56,986 bases of DNA, taken from NCBI GenBank assembly GCA_018715345.1, contig DVLT01000069.1:1-56986 (forward strand), given 5' to 3'. Under the pieces are notes generated by a model. That model was not told where the DNA came from. It searched no databases and saw nothing but the letters and a program-made list of their open reading frames with translations. Positions 1 through 9,891 of this stretch are shown piece by piece. Position 1 is the first letter of the stretch. Each line of letters begins with the position of its first letter. This DNA is from Candidatus Onthocola gallistercoris (GTDB lineage: Bacteria; Bacillota; Clostridia; Lachnospirales; Lachnospiraceae). Position numbers and translations under genes: made by a program.

Positions 1-17
1 AACAACGATCAATACTG

Positions 18-145
18 ATCAGTAGGGCGGAGTACCCTCTGCCCTGCTGATATTTCAGGCTGGCCGTTTAATATGGCCCTGACTGGCCGGGAAATGCGGC
101 CCTGCTGGCCGCGGAAAGTGGCTGTTTGCAGAAGGATAAACAGCC
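18..145. repeat. Cluster of stem-loops at the left edge
   Basis: Several inverted repeats lie close together. One is an 11-bp stem at 18-28/41-51 with one G-T pair. Another is gcggcc/ggccgc at 96-101/107-112, and a third is ggctgttt/aaacagcc at 120-127/138-145. GGCC occurs five times between 62 and 110. No coding frame is evident and no clear T-run follows, so a simple intrinsic terminator is not shown. It may be the 3' end of an upstream transcription unit or a small palindromic repeat element. The rest of 146-351 is AT-rich and holds only the promoter listed next. Confidence 0.45.
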
Positions 146-265
146 TAAATTCTCGATAAATATTTATTCATTTCCTACTATTTTAATACAAAAATTATCC
201 TCTCGGAATTTCTAATAATAATGTGAAAAAAACTCCTCAAAGCACATATAATTTTGTGATAAGAC

Positions 266-294
266 TTGTGATTTTTATAGCTTTTATATATAAT
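266..294 (+). promoter_or_regulatory. Promoter of the AAA ATPase gene
   Basis: TTGTGA at 266-271, a 17-bp spacer and a perfect TATAAT at 289-294, in an AT-rich stretch 58 bp before the ATPase start codon. This is a sigma-A type match by eye. Confidence 0.6.
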
Positions 295-351
295 AAAAAT
301 GTGATAAAGAACACAAAAAATCCAATAAAAGTGTGATGGGGGGGAGTGCAT

Positions 352-1704
352 ATGGAACGATTGATTTTGAAGAAACTGTTGAACTGGAAAAATTCTCCCT
401 ATCGCAAGCCTCTGATTTTGAAAGGTGTGCGGCAGGTAGGTAAGACCTGGATTCTTAAAGAGTTTGGCAGACGCTATTACGAAAATACGGCTTATTTTAA
501 CTTTGATGAAAACGAAGAGTACAAACAGTTCTTTGAAACGACAAAGGATGTGGATCGGATTTTACAGAATCTGATGCTGGCAAGCGGCCAGAAGATTTTG
601 CCGGAAAAGACGCTTATTATTTTCGACGAGGTGCAGGACTGCCCTAAAGTCATTAATTCCATGAAATATTTCTGTGAGAATGCTTCGCAATATCACATTG
701 CCTGCGCCGGTTCTCTTCTGGGTATTGCTCTGGCAAAGCCTTCGTCTTTTCCCGTGGGAAAAGTCAACTTTATGCAGATTGATCCCATGACCTTTACAGA
801 ATTCCTTCTGGCCAACGGGGATGGAAACCTGGTAAATTATCTGGAAATGGTCGACACCATTGAGCCGATTCCCGATGCTTTCTTTAATCCTCTGTATGAA
901 AAACTCAAGATGTACTATGTGACCGGAGGGATGCCGGAATCCGTCAAGATGTGGACAGAGGCGCGGGATGTGGACGCCATGCAGGAAGCCTTGTCCGGGA
1001 TTCTTGGCGCCTATGAACGAGACTTTGCCAAGCATCCCAATATCAGTGAGTTCCCCAAGATTTCAATGATCTGGAAATCCATACCGTCCCAGCTGGCGAG
1101 AGAGAATAAAAAGTTTATTTATAAAGTTGTCAAAGAGGGGGCGCGGGCCCGTGAATATGAGGACGCCTTGCAGTGGCTGGTGGACGCACGTCTGGTGCAT
1201 AAGGTCTATCGAAGTACAGCTCCCGGCCTTCCTATAGCTGCCTACGATGATCTTTCTGCCTTTAAGATTTATTTGGTAGATGTGGGACTGCTCCGCCGTC
1301 TGGCCCAGCTGGCGCCGACGGCTTTTGGAGAGGGCAACCGTTTGTTTACGGAATTTAAAGGGGCGTTAACAGAAAACTTTGTGCTTCAGACGTTTATTAC
1401 ACAATTTGAAGTGGTCCCCCGATACTGGACACAGAGAAATCCTCCTTATGAGGTGGATTTCCTGATTCAGCGTGAAAACGATATTTTCCCTGTGGAAGTC
1501 AAATCCGAGGCCAACACCACCAGCAGGAGCCTCAAGAAATTCAAAGAACTGTTCCCGGATCAGGTCAAACTCCGGATCCGGTTCTCGCTGGATAACTTGA
1601 AGCTGGATGATGATATGCTGAACATTCCGCTGTTTATGGCGGACCAGACAGATCGGCTGATTGGGATAGCGCTGCAGCAGAAAAGCAGCAGACACTCCGG
1701 ATAA
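352..1704 (+). CDS. ATP-binding protein, AAA domain plus DUF4143-type C-terminal domain
   Basis: A 450-residue protein of the large, poorly understood family of AAA ATPases with a C-terminal DUF4143/PD-(D/E)XK-like domain. Walker A is GVRQVGKT (about residues 25-32) and Walker B is LIIFDEVQ (about 88-95). Near the C terminus, EVD (367-369) followed by EVK (382-384) resembles the acidic/lysine core of restriction-like nuclease folds, although activity in this family is unproven. I place the start at the ATG at 352, five bases after a G-rich ribosome site, rather than at the in-frame GTG at 346. The gene stands alone with its own promoter and has no functional link to its neighbours. Such genes are common, often multicopy and often laterally acquired in gut Clostridia. 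The family call is firm; the role is unknown. Confidence 0.88.
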   Translation: MERLILKKLLNWKNSPYRKPLILKGVRQVGKTWILKEFGRRYYENTAYFNFDENEEYKQFFETTKDVDRILQNLMLASGQKILPEKTLIIFDEVQDCPKVINSMKYFCENASQYHIACAGSLLGIALAKPSSFPVGKVNFMQIDPMTFTEFLLANGDGNLVNYLEMVDTIEPIPDAFFNPLYEKLKMYYVTGGMPESVKMWTEARDVDAMQEALSGILGAYERDFAKHPNISEFPKISMIWKSIPSQLARENKKFIYKVVKEGARAREYEDALQWLVDARLVHKVYRSTAPGLPIAAYDDLSAFKIYLVDVGLLRRLAQLAPTAFGEGNRLFTEFKGALTENFVLQTFITQFEVVPRYWTQRNPPYEVDFLIQRENDIFPVEVKSEANTTSRSLKKFKELFPDQVKLRIRFSLDNLKLDDDMLNIPLFMADQTDRLIGIALQQKSSRHSG

Positions 1705-1761
1705 GCAGTCATCATAAATATTCTGTATTTTGGTTTTTATGCATTCCCTGCCCATTTTTAA

Positions 1762-1790
1762 TTGAAAATCATTTATAATTATAATATAAT
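1762..1790 (+). promoter_or_regulatory. Promoter of the small secreted-peptide gene
   Basis: TTGAAA at 1762-1767, a 17-bp spacer and TATAAT at 1785-1790. It lies 36 bp before the ATG of a frameshifted small secreted protein, and is one of the best promoter matches in the window. Confidence 0.65.
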
Positions 1791-1825
1791 GATTACATAT
1801 TAAAAACAGGGGATGACGGGGAAGT

Positions 1826-2008
1826 ATGAAGAAACGAAAGCTATTGTGCCTGACTTGTCTTTGCCTTGTTTTTTTGTGTCCATTTCGTGTGAAAGCGGAA
1901 GAAAACCGGACCGATACGGAGACGGTCGGAGCCTGCGGCTGATCCGGCGCCGGTACAGGAACCGATAGCCTCGGATAATACCATGATGAATCAGGGGACA
2001 GAAGACTG
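1826..2008 (+). pseudogene. Small secreted peptide gene interrupted by a frameshift
   Basis: An ATG at 1826 follows a GGGGAAG-like ribosome site and opens a 38-codon frame. It encodes a basic start (MKKRK), a Leu/Cys-rich hydrophobic core and an AxA-like site near KAEEN: a typical lipoprotein-like or secretory signal peptide. The frame stops at 1940-1942. If one base is dropped near 1930, the reading continues in another frame as an Ala/Pro/Glu-rich tail ending near 2008, giving about 60 residues in the style of the acidic linkers of the neighbouring secreted proteins. Promoter, ribosome site and downstream terminator are all intact, which suggests a recent or phase-variable frameshift or a sequencing error. 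The 38-residue product as it stands could also be real. The function is unknown. Confidence 0.45.
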
Positions 2009-2062
2009 ACTGGCTGGAATGGATGTAAGAGAATAAAAGAACAAGGATTTATGTAATCATGA

Positions 2063-2097
2063 AAAGAGGCGGAGCGATAAAAGCTTCGCCTCTTTTT
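2063..2097. terminator. Bidirectional intrinsic terminator
   Basis: A 13-bp stem (2063-2075 with 2083-2095, one G-T pair) and a 7-base loop are flanked by an A-run on one side and a T-run on the other. It can stop both the plus-strand small ORF and the minus-strand five-gene operon ending at 2125. Confidence 0.8.
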
Positions 2098-2100
2098 GAA

Positions 2101-2121
2101 CATCCATATGTTATATGGATG
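2101..2121 (-). other. Perfect hairpin directly after the CAP-protein stop codon
   Basis: Arms CATCCATAT and ATATGGATG (9 bp) flank a 3-base loop. The hairpin begins 3 nt past the minus-strand stop codon at 2125. It has no T-run of its own; it may protect the mRNA 3' end or pair with the neighbouring terminator. Confidence 0.5.
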
Positions 2122-2124
2122 CAA

Positions 2125-3951
2125 TCATTTAATGCCGTATTCCGCGCAGATTTCTCTGAATTCATTGGAGTCTGCAAAGCCGTTAAAAACATGTTCACGT
2201 CTCTGCCCATTCCGGAGAACCCGAAGCCAGGCATTTAAGCCATCCCCATCGGCTTCCCTGTCCATGAATACTCTGTACAATGTCCGGATGTAATCCTCAT
2301 CGGAAAGATTTTTCTTCTTAAATTCGTCCGAGAATACAAAACCGTGGGCCGCTTCTTTGGCTGTATTCTGGCCTGTCAGGATCTGATTGCACCAGGCGTT
2401 CAGTCCGTCCGAGTCCGCTTCCCTGCCAAGGCAAAGACGGTAGCAGCGGACAACGAATTTGGTAACCCCTTCGTTCTGATCCATGGGAGCGGTAAGGACG
2501 GCATTTCCACGGATAATACCATAACTTTCACATATTTCCGTAAATTCTACAGACTCAGCAAAACCTTTGAACACATGCAGCCGGGACAAGCCGCTTTCAA
2601 GAACAGCTTTCCAGGCATTCAAACCGCTGCTGTCCGGTTCACGGTCCAGGAAGGTGTGGTAGAGGATGGTGATATATTCATCGTCGGACAGTTGTCTTTT
2701 TTTGAATTCTGTGCTGTCGATAAATCCTTGAGCCACTTTGGCGCCCTGTTCTGTACCGTTCCGGAGAACGTTTGTCCAGGCGGTCAGTCCGGAGGCATCC
2801 GGATTTCGCCCCAGGATCTCCGTGTAAAGCCGGGATACGAAGGCTTTAACAGAATCCCGAACGGTGAGCGTCCAATCCATGCAATATCCCTGACAATTTA
2901 CTTGTACAGTTTGCTCACCTTCCACATTTGGGTTATAGCCTGAAATCATGGAATCCAGAACCGGAAGATAGGCTTCTATACCATTACTATAAGTGACAAC
3001 GAGCAGCAGACCAGTATCCTGGAGAGATGTTCCGACTTCATAGTAGTCCTGTACGCCATATAAATCCATCTGCGTCATAGTATATCCGCCGGTGAACAGT
3101 TGAGTCCAATAGTATGTTCCATTATTTTCCACAACACCAGGACCCAGAAGCTGGAAAGAGGAGTCCACCATGTTTGCCTGATGACCGGGGCTGTTCCACC
3201 ATCCCTGGAGTACGGAAAAGACGTCTGGATAGCCCCATGCGATGTTTTCGCCCACTGTACCCCAAGGGATGCCATACTCATCAAGTATGGTAAAACAATC
3301 GGTACCATTGGGACGAGTATGACTGAAAAGTGTCACACATTCCTGGGCCCGTGTCACAGCCGCCGCATTCAGAGGATCATACAGAGCCAGAGGCTCGATA
3401 CCGTTTTGTGCCCGGATTATATTCAGATAGATCAGCATTTGAAGCTGAAGATAGGCGGTCTGGTCATCGGACAGGGCATAGGTCTGAGGCATGTTTTGAA
3501 GGACTTTCTCCCAAATCTGTCCCGCCTCTGTCCAGGCAGCGCCCAGATCCGCTGAGAAAGAACCGGTTTGGATGTTCTCCGTACTGTAAGCTTCACCGAT
3601 GGACGGCCCGGTGGAAACCGAAGGATCTTCTTCGGTTTCCTCTGCCGTGCTTTCTTCGGTTTCGCTTTCAGGTTCGCCTGTCTCTGTCAAGGTATTTGAC
3701 GGAAGGGACGGTTCCGTTTCCGGTACGGATTCATCGGTTTCGGATACGGAAGAAGCTGTTTCTTCCGGAACGTCAGTTGATTCCGAATCGCCGGTTTCAA
3801 AAGATTCCGACGATTCAGAGACGAGAACGCTTTCCAGGGAAGAAGTGTTTTCATTAAGTGTTAGCGTACTGCCTGCAGCGCAGGTGGGAATCACCAGACT
3901 GAAAGCGGTGATCACAGACAGGGCCGCCAGAAGTATTTTCTTATAACGCAT
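2125..3951 (-). CDS. Secreted CAP-domain (SCP-like) protein with DUF4214 repeats
   Basis: A 608-residue exported protein. A signal peptide (about 1-25) is followed by a low-complexity Ser/Thr/Glu/Pro linker to about 125, then a CAP/SCP domain (about 165-290) with the conserved H211, GENIAWG (234-240) and PGH (255-257). The C-terminal half (about 365-608) holds DUF4214 units marked by repeated 'D-x-x-G-L-x-A-W' and 'S-x-E-F' motifs. CAP domains in bacteria are extracellular and mostly of unknown activity. DUF4214 recurs in secreted and glycan-associated proteins. The gene follows the L,D-transpeptidase gene by 22 bp and shares its linker style and repeats, so the two are likely co-expressed wall or surface proteins. 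The ribosome site AGGGGG supports the start. Confidence 0.88.
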   Translation of the reverse strand: MRYKKILLAALSVITAFSLVIPTCAAGSTLTLNENTSSLESVLVSESSESFETGDSESTDVPEETASSVSETDESVPETEPSLPSNTLTETGEPESETEESTAEETEEDPSVSTGPSIGEAYSTENIQTGSFSADLGAAWTEAGQIWEKVLQNMPQTYALSDDQTAYLQLQMLIYLNIIRAQNGIEPLALYDPLNAAAVTRAQECVTLFSHTRPNGTDCFTILDEYGIPWGTVGENIAWGYPDVFSVLQGWWNSPGHQANMVDSSFQLLGPGVVENNGTYYWTQLFTGGYTMTQMDLYGVQDYYEVGTSLQDTGLLLVVTYSNGIEAYLPVLDSMISGYNPNVEGEQTVQVNCQGYCMDWTLTVRDSVKAFVSRLYTEILGRNPDASGLTAWTNVLRNGTEQGAKVAQGFIDSTEFKKRQLSDDEYITILYHTFLDREPDSSGLNAWKAVLESGLSRLHVFKGFAESVEFTEICESYGIIRGNAVLTAPMDQNEGVTKFVVRCYRLCLGREADSDGLNAWCNQILTGQNTAKEAAHGFVFSDEFKKKNLSDEDYIRTLYRVFMDREADGDGLNAWLRVLRNGQRREHVFNGFADSNEFREICAEYGIK

Positions 3952-3973
3952 TGTTTATCCCCCTAGTATAATA

Positions 3974-6568
3974 TCAGTGACAGCCGTGTTGTGCGCATAA
4001 ATAGGAAGCGGTCGGATCGGTCGGATCCCATGTATGCCAGGACGGCAATGGTTCAAATGCAGGTTTGTCAAAGGGACCGGATGTGGCATTCGGATCGATA
4101 TTGACATGGGTGCCCAATGAGCAGTTATCATAAATCCATTTGGCGTCTCCAGCCCGGAGGCGGATACAGCCAAGGGACTGGGTTGTTCCAAGAAGGTTGT
4201 ACATCAGATCTGTATAGAGGGTAGAGTTATCCTGGATACGATAGGGTACGGAATGGAACAGATAATCTCCCAGGATCTGTGTACACCATTGGGCTTTGGA
4301 ACCGCCAACCATGGTCAGCCAGCGGAACTTGTTCGGCGTATAGTAATCTCCGGTTGGCGTTGGATTGCCGCAGGAACAGATCATGGCTTTTACCGGTATG
4401 GTATAGCCGTTATTGCCATCTTTGGCAAAGATGATCACATAATTGGCAGGTTTGTATACTTTAATAAAGTAGGAATCCTGCTTGCCGACCAGATATTCCA
4501 CATCCTGGACAAGCTGTCCGTCGTAGTTGAAATAGAGTTTATAACCGTCCACATATTCCCAGCCGACTTCTCTGGCGCCGTCCTTTGCAGGGTTCAGATA
4601 GTATCGGTAACCGTTTTCCCTGTACCAGCCGGTCAGTTTGCTGCCGTTCCTGTAGAAATACCAGGAATCTCCCTGCTGTACCCAACCGTCCCGGACGATA
4701 AGAATTCCCATATCTGAGGCAATATCTTTGAATTCTGAAGAAGCAATAACTTCTTTGATGATCTGTTCACGGGTTTTGCCGTTCTTCAGCGCGGAAGTGA
4801 TCGTGACGATATCGCTTTCAGAAGCATTTCTGCGCAGGAGAGCCAGATACAGATCCTGTACGAACTGGCTGTCAGAAGTGCCTTTGGCTTTGTATTCGTC
4901 GGATAATAAAATGGAAACAGCCAGATCTTCCGCGATCATCTGATGGCCGTTGATTTTCCCGGTCAGATCATTCAATTCGTCCGCTGTTGGTTTCCGGTCT
5001 AAGACGGTGTTAAAAATGTGGGTTATGTATCCGGTCAGAGGCTCATTCTGGTCTCTGTTTTCCGTAAGAGTCAGCGATCCCTTGGATATGCCCACTTCAC
5101 TGCAGAATTCCTGGAATTCCGGAGAATTGATGAAGTTGGAGCAGACAAAATAGCGGGACATACCGTTATCCAATACTTTGATCCAGGATTGAAGGCCGTC
5201 TTTATCCGGTTCCCGTCCAAGAATGGCACGATATAAAATTGTTAAAAAGTCTTCATCGCTCAGATTTTTCGATTTGAATTCGTCACTGAATATGAAACCG
5301 TGAGCTAGATCCGCTCCGTCAGAGGAACCATCCAGTAGGTTGGCACACCAGTCGTTCAAACCGTCCGCATCAGCGCTTCGGTCCAGGCAGTTATTATAAA
5401 ATTGCTGAACAAATTTTGTGATTTCCGGATTCTTGTCCCGGGCTTCGGTCAACGTGATGGAGCCGACGGAAATGCCATATTCCTGACACAGCCCTTTAAA
5501 CTCATCTGAAAAAACAAATTGGTAAATGATATGTTTGTAACTGAATCCGGTGTTCCAATAGTCTATGTAGTGATCGATTTCGGAGGAAGAAGCGCTTCTG
5601 CCTAAAATCGTTTCGTACAGTCTTTGAATGTAATCCTCTTTGGAAATGCCGGATTCCAGTATTTCTTTACTGCCAAAGAAGCCATATGAGATGTCCACGC
5701 CGGAAGATTTTTTGTCTGCCAGGACCTGTACCCATTCATTCAAACCGGTGACATCATAGCTCCGCCCCAGACATTTTGTGTAAAAGCGGAGGACAAAGGC
5801 GGTGATCTTCGGGTATTTATCTCTGGCTTCCGTCAATGTGAGATCTCCGGCGGAGATTCCGGCATTTTGACACAATGTTTTAAATTCCTGGGACTGGATC
5901 AGCTGACGGCAAAGATACCTACGGCTGAAGCCATCAGAAATCAGTGACTGCATGGATGCTGCTTCGCTGGAAGAAGGTGTGCGTCCGAGAAGAGACTGAT
6001 ACATAACCTGGATAAAAGTTTCATCGGCTACCTGTTTGTCGGTGAATTCATTGCTGAATAAAAATCCATCGGCCAGTTGGGCGCCGGTTCCGCCGCCTTC
6101 TGTGAGAAGCAGGTACCAGTTATCTATGCCGTTTTGATCACCGGGACGTCCCAGGACATATTCATACATACGAGAAACGAGCTGATAAACTGCCTGATTA
6201 TCATAAGAAATGGATAATCCACTGTTTGACGGTGGCGTTTCAGGGATAGATGGCGGGGCTTCCGGTAAGGACGGTTCTGTTTCCGGAATGGACGTTTCGG
6301 ATTCGGTGGATTCCGATTGGCTTTCGCCGGAATCAGGATTTGAAACAGATTCAGAATCAGAATCAGTCGGTGGCGCCGTCTCAAAAGTTGTTTCTTTAGA
6401 TTCGGGTACGCTTTCAACTGTTGATTCTTCAGAAGATGGAACTGCTGTCTGATAGGATGTTTCTGTCTGATAGGACGTTTCATCAGCAGCCATGGAAAAA
6501 TGAGGTACGATCATTGACATGCACAGGGATAGTGCAGCCAATTTGATCAAAATATTTGATCTTTTCAT
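3974..6568 (-). CDS. Secreted L,D-transpeptidase (YkuD) with DUF4214 repeats and cell-wall-binding repeats
   Basis: An 864-residue exported protein. Order: signal peptide (1-27); acidic Ser/Glu/Pro linker (28-120); four long DUF4214 units (about 125-620), each announced by 'LTEARD'/'LTENRD' and carrying 'D-x-x-G-L-x-x-W' and 'S-x-E-F' signatures; two to three choline-binding-like aromatic repeats (628-690, GWYRENGYRYY type); and a YkuD catalytic domain (about 695-825) with H772 and SLGCIRL, where C801 is the nucleophile and R803 is conserved. L,D-transpeptidases make 3-3 peptidoglycan cross-links or attach proteins to the wall. The combination suggests a wall-bound cross-linking enzyme anchored by glycan-binding modules. 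It lies 16 bp after rmd in the GDP-rhamnose operon, hinting at a link with a rhamnose-containing wall polymer. Confidence 0.9.
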   Translation of the reverse strand: MKRSNILIKLAALSLCMSMIVPHFSMAADETSYQTETSYQTAVPSSEESTVESVPESKETTFETAPPTDSDSESVSNPDSGESQSESTESETSIPETEPSLPEAPPSIPETPPSNSGLSISYDNQAVYQLVSRMYEYVLGRPGDQNGIDNWYLLLTEGGGTGAQLADGFLFSNEFTDKQVADETFIQVMYQSLLGRTPSSSEAASMQSLISDGFSRRYLCRQLIQSQEFKTLCQNAGISAGDLTLTEARDKYPKITAFVLRFYTKCLGRSYDVTGLNEWVQVLADKKSSGVDISYGFFGSKEILESGISKEDYIQRLYETILGRSASSSEIDHYIDYWNTGFSYKHIIYQFVFSDEFKGLCQEYGISVGSITLTEARDKNPEITKFVQQFYNNCLDRSADADGLNDWCANLLDGSSDGADLAHGFIFSDEFKSKNLSDEDFLTILYRAILGREPDKDGLQSWIKVLDNGMSRYFVCSNFINSPEFQEFCSEVGISKGSLTLTENRDQNEPLTGYITHIFNTVLDRKPTADELNDLTGKINGHQMIAEDLAVSILLSDEYKAKGTSDSQFVQDLYLALLRRNASESDIVTITSALKNGKTREQIIKEVIASSEFKDIASDMGILIVRDGWVQQGDSWYFYRNGSKLTGWYRENGYRYYLNPAKDGAREVGWEYVDGYKLYFNYDGQLVQDVEYLVGKQDSYFIKVYKPANYVIIFAKDGNNGYTIPVKAMICSCGNPTPTGDYYTPNKFRWLTMVGGSKAQWCTQILGDYLFHSVPYRIQDNSTLYTDLMYNLLGTTQSLGCIRLRAGDAKWIYDNCSLGTHVNIDPNATSGPFDKPAFEPLPSWHTWDPTDPTASYLCAQHGCH

Positions 6569-6584
6569 AGATACTTCCCCCCAA

Positions 6585-7526
6585 TCATATTTGGTTTCTC
6601 CAATAATTTAATGTTTCTACAATCGTCTGTTCCAAGGGTATTTCAGGTTCCCAGCCAGTGGTCTCATGGACTTTCCGGATATCGGCTTCAATGATGGGAA
6701 TATCCGATGGCCTCAGTCTTTCTGGATCCTGCCGTACCTGGATGGAAATCTTGGAATAGCTGAGGATCATGTCCAGGATCTGCCGGATCCGTACGGCTTT
6801 CCCGGAACCGATATTGTAAGTTTCCCCGGACTGGCCTTTTTCCAGAAGCAAGGCGTAAGCCCGTACCACATCCCGGACGTCTGTAAAGTCTCGCATGGCT
6901 TCCAGATTGCCCACAGAAAGAACGGGTTCCTTTTTACCGGCCTCGATTTCAGCCACCTGCTTGCAGAAGTCTGCGGTGACAAAGATGGGCGTCTGATTCG
7001 GACCGATGTGGTTAAAAGCCCGGACCATGACAATATCCATGTTATATGCCTTGGTATAGATCGTACCAAGCATGTTCTGGCAAGCCTTTGTGGCCGCATA
7101 TATATTTCCGGGCCGAAGCAAAGTATCCTCATTGACCGGGGTTTCCTCCGGATGGATATAACCATATTCTTCGCCGGAACCGATAAGCAGTATCCGGGGC
7201 CGGTAGTTATCAATGCTCCGGATGGCATCCAGGAGGTTCAGTGTCCCTTTGATATTGACATCCACAGTCAGACCGGGATTTTTCCAGGAAAGGGCCACAG
7301 AGCTTTGGGCAGCCAGGTGATAGATGTGTTCCGGACGCAGCCTGTCGATCAAATTTTTTACTGCCTCCATATCCAGAAGATTTAAGTCGCATATTTCAAC
7401 GGAGGCATTGGATAATGTTTCATGGGGCATTTTTGTAACGTTTAATGCCCCATGAGATGTTTTAAGAAGATGATCGATCAGATATCCGCCGACAAAACCG
7501 GCTGCGCCGATGATTAATGTCCGCAT
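6585..7526 (-). CDS. rmd: GDP-6-deoxy-D-mannose reductase (GDP-4-keto-6-deoxymannose reductase)
   Basis: A 313-residue short-chain dehydrogenase/epimerase of extended type. The N-terminal GAAGFVG (7-13) is the NAD(P)-binding Rossmann glycine motif; Y143 and K147 (YAATK) form the catalytic pair, with SGEEYG just before. It sits directly downstream of gmd, the enzyme that makes its substrate, so the expected product is GDP-D-rhamnose. A GDP-fucose synthase is the alternative, but the length and the LxAQSSVALSW region fit Rmd better. The ribosome site is GGAAGGGA. Confidence 0.82.
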   Translation of the reverse strand: MRTLIIGAAGFVGGYLIDHLLKTSHGALNVTKMPHETLSNASVEICDLNLLDMEAVKNLIDRLRPEHIYHLAAQSSVALSWKNPGLTVDVNIKGTLNLLDAIRSIDNYRPRILLIGSGEEYGYIHPEETPVNEDTLLRPGNIYAATKACQNMLGTIYTKAYNMDIVMVRAFNHIGPNQTPIFVTADFCKQVAEIEAGKKEPVLSVGNLEAMRDFTDVRDVVRAYALLLEKGQSGETYNIGSGKAVRIRQILDMILSYSKISIQVRQDPERLRPSDIPIIEADIRKVHETTGWEPEIPLEQTIVETLNYWRNQI

Positions 7527-7544
7527 ATTGATCCCTTCCTGATA

Positions 7545-8579
<1,035 letters not shown>

Positions 8580-8614
8580 TCATGATCCTTTCTTTTTGTT
8601 AATGATATAGCGTT

Positions 8615-9685
8615 TTATAAATAGGAATCTTTTCCTTCATTCCGCAGGATTTCCAGCATCTTTTTAATATCGCCGGCAGAATCTTTGGAGCAGATGAGCA
8701 GCGCGTCATCTGTATCCACCACGATCAGGTCATGAAGGCCTACGGCGGCGATCAGTTTTTCTTTCCCCTCGATGGTGCAGCCGGAAGTGTTCAACGCTGT
8801 AACGTTGCCGGTAAATGTATTCCTGTTTTCGTCAATACCCCGGATCCGTTCCACAGCTAGCCAGGATCCCACATCGTCCCAACCGAAATTACCGGGTACC
8901 AGATAGATGTCCGACGCCTTTTCCATGATGCCATAATCAATGGATTCTGAAGGCAATGTGGGGAATACGGAAGCTAAAATAGATGTTTCGTTTTCTGTGC
9001 CCACGGCCTGTCCGATCTTCTGGAGTCCGGCATATGTTTCAGGCATATAAAGGGAAAGATCCGTAAGGATGCTGGATACTTTCCATATGAACATACCGCT
9101 GTTCCAGTAATAATCTCCGCCTTCCACATAGGCTTTGGCTGTTTCATAATCCGGCTTTTCCACAAAACGGTCTACCGGATAGGACGGTTTGCCTGAGATA
9201 GATTTATCCGCTTTGATATAGCCATAACCGGTTTCTGGATAGTTGGGGGTAATACCCAGCGTAACCAGATTTGTGCCCTGTTCGGCGATACTGCAGGCAG
9301 TGGTCAAAGTATCCGTGAAAATATCTGTATACTTTACCAGATGATCGGATGGAAGGACCATCATGACAGCGTCGTCGTATTTATGTTGGATGTGGACGGC
9401 GCCCAAACCGATGCAGGGCGCTGTATTTCTGCCCACTGGTTCACAAAGGATATTACATTCGGGGATATCCGGAAGCTGTTCTTTCACCAATGCTTTATAG
9501 GATTCATTTGTGGCAATATAAATGTCCTCCATGTCAACCAGAGGAAGGATGCGTTCAACTGTCAGTTGGATCATGGTTTTTCCGTCATTGGTCAGTGACA
9601 GGAATTGTTTGGGTAGGGTAAGCCGGCTTTTCGGCCAGAAACGTTCGCCCTTTCCACCGGCCATGATCAGTGCCGTTTTTTTCAT
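8615..9685 (-). CDS. manC: Mannose-1-phosphate guanylyltransferase
   Basis: A 356-residue nucleotidyltransferase making GDP-mannose from mannose-1-phosphate and GTP. The signature MAGGKGERFWPKSR with PKQF following retains the arginine of the G-x-G-x-R motif. Further family marks are VLPSDH, FVEKPD, YYWNSGMF and the late SIDYGIMEKA and WDDVGSW. It is a single-domain enzyme without a cupin isomerase tail. It is the first gene of the minus-strand operon and faces the fused ManC-ManA gene, whose equivalent motif is degenerate, so this gene is the likelier source of GDP-mannose. The start follows AGGAGG. Confidence 0.9.
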   Translation of the reverse strand: MKKTALIMAGGKGERFWPKSRLTLPKQFLSLTNDGKTMIQLTVERILPLVDMEDIYIATNESYKALVKEQLPDIPECNILCEPVGRNTAPCIGLGAVHIQHKYDDAVMMVLPSDHLVKYTDIFTDTLTTACSIAEQGTNLVTLGITPNYPETGYGYIKADKSISGKPSYPVDRFVEKPDYETAKAYVEGGDYYWNSGMFIWKVSSILTDLSLYMPETYAGLQKIGQAVGTENETSILASVFPTLPSESIDYGIMEKASDIYLVPGNFGWDDVGSWLAVERIRGIDENRNTFTGNVTALNTSGCTIEGKEKLIAAVGLHDLIVVDTDDALLICSKDSAGDIKKMLEILRNEGKDSYL

Positions 9686-9724
9686 AGAGTCATCCTCCTG
9701 TTTTAATTAGTATGATCAAATAAA

Positions 9725-9753
9725 AGTTTACACTAAATATAGGGAAAGCACAA
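9725..9753 (-). promoter_or_regulatory. Candidate promoter of the GDP-rhamnose/surface-protein operon
   Basis: On the minus strand, TTGTGC (9748-9753) and TAAACT (9725-9730) are separated by 17 bp, about 40 bp before the manC start. The -10 is a modest match, so the call is tentative. The intergenic region 9686-9891 is otherwise AT-rich. Confidence 0.35.
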
Positions 9754-9823
9754 GATTTTATTGCATAGAATATGCCCGAAAAAAGGCGCGTTTATACGAT
9801 TGGAAAGAACCTGTTCAAATGAG

Positions 9824-9852
9824 TTGTAGTTTTCTGCGAAATCGCCTATAAT
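9824..9852 (+). promoter_or_regulatory. Promoter of the ManC-ManA fusion gene
   Basis: TTGTAG at 9824-9829, 17 bp, then TATAAT at 9847-9852, about 40 bp before the ATG at 9892. It is divergent to the manC-gmd-rmd operon. Confidence 0.6.
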
Positions 9853-9891
9853 AAATATAATTTCAAAAGATAGAACATAAGGAGACGAATC

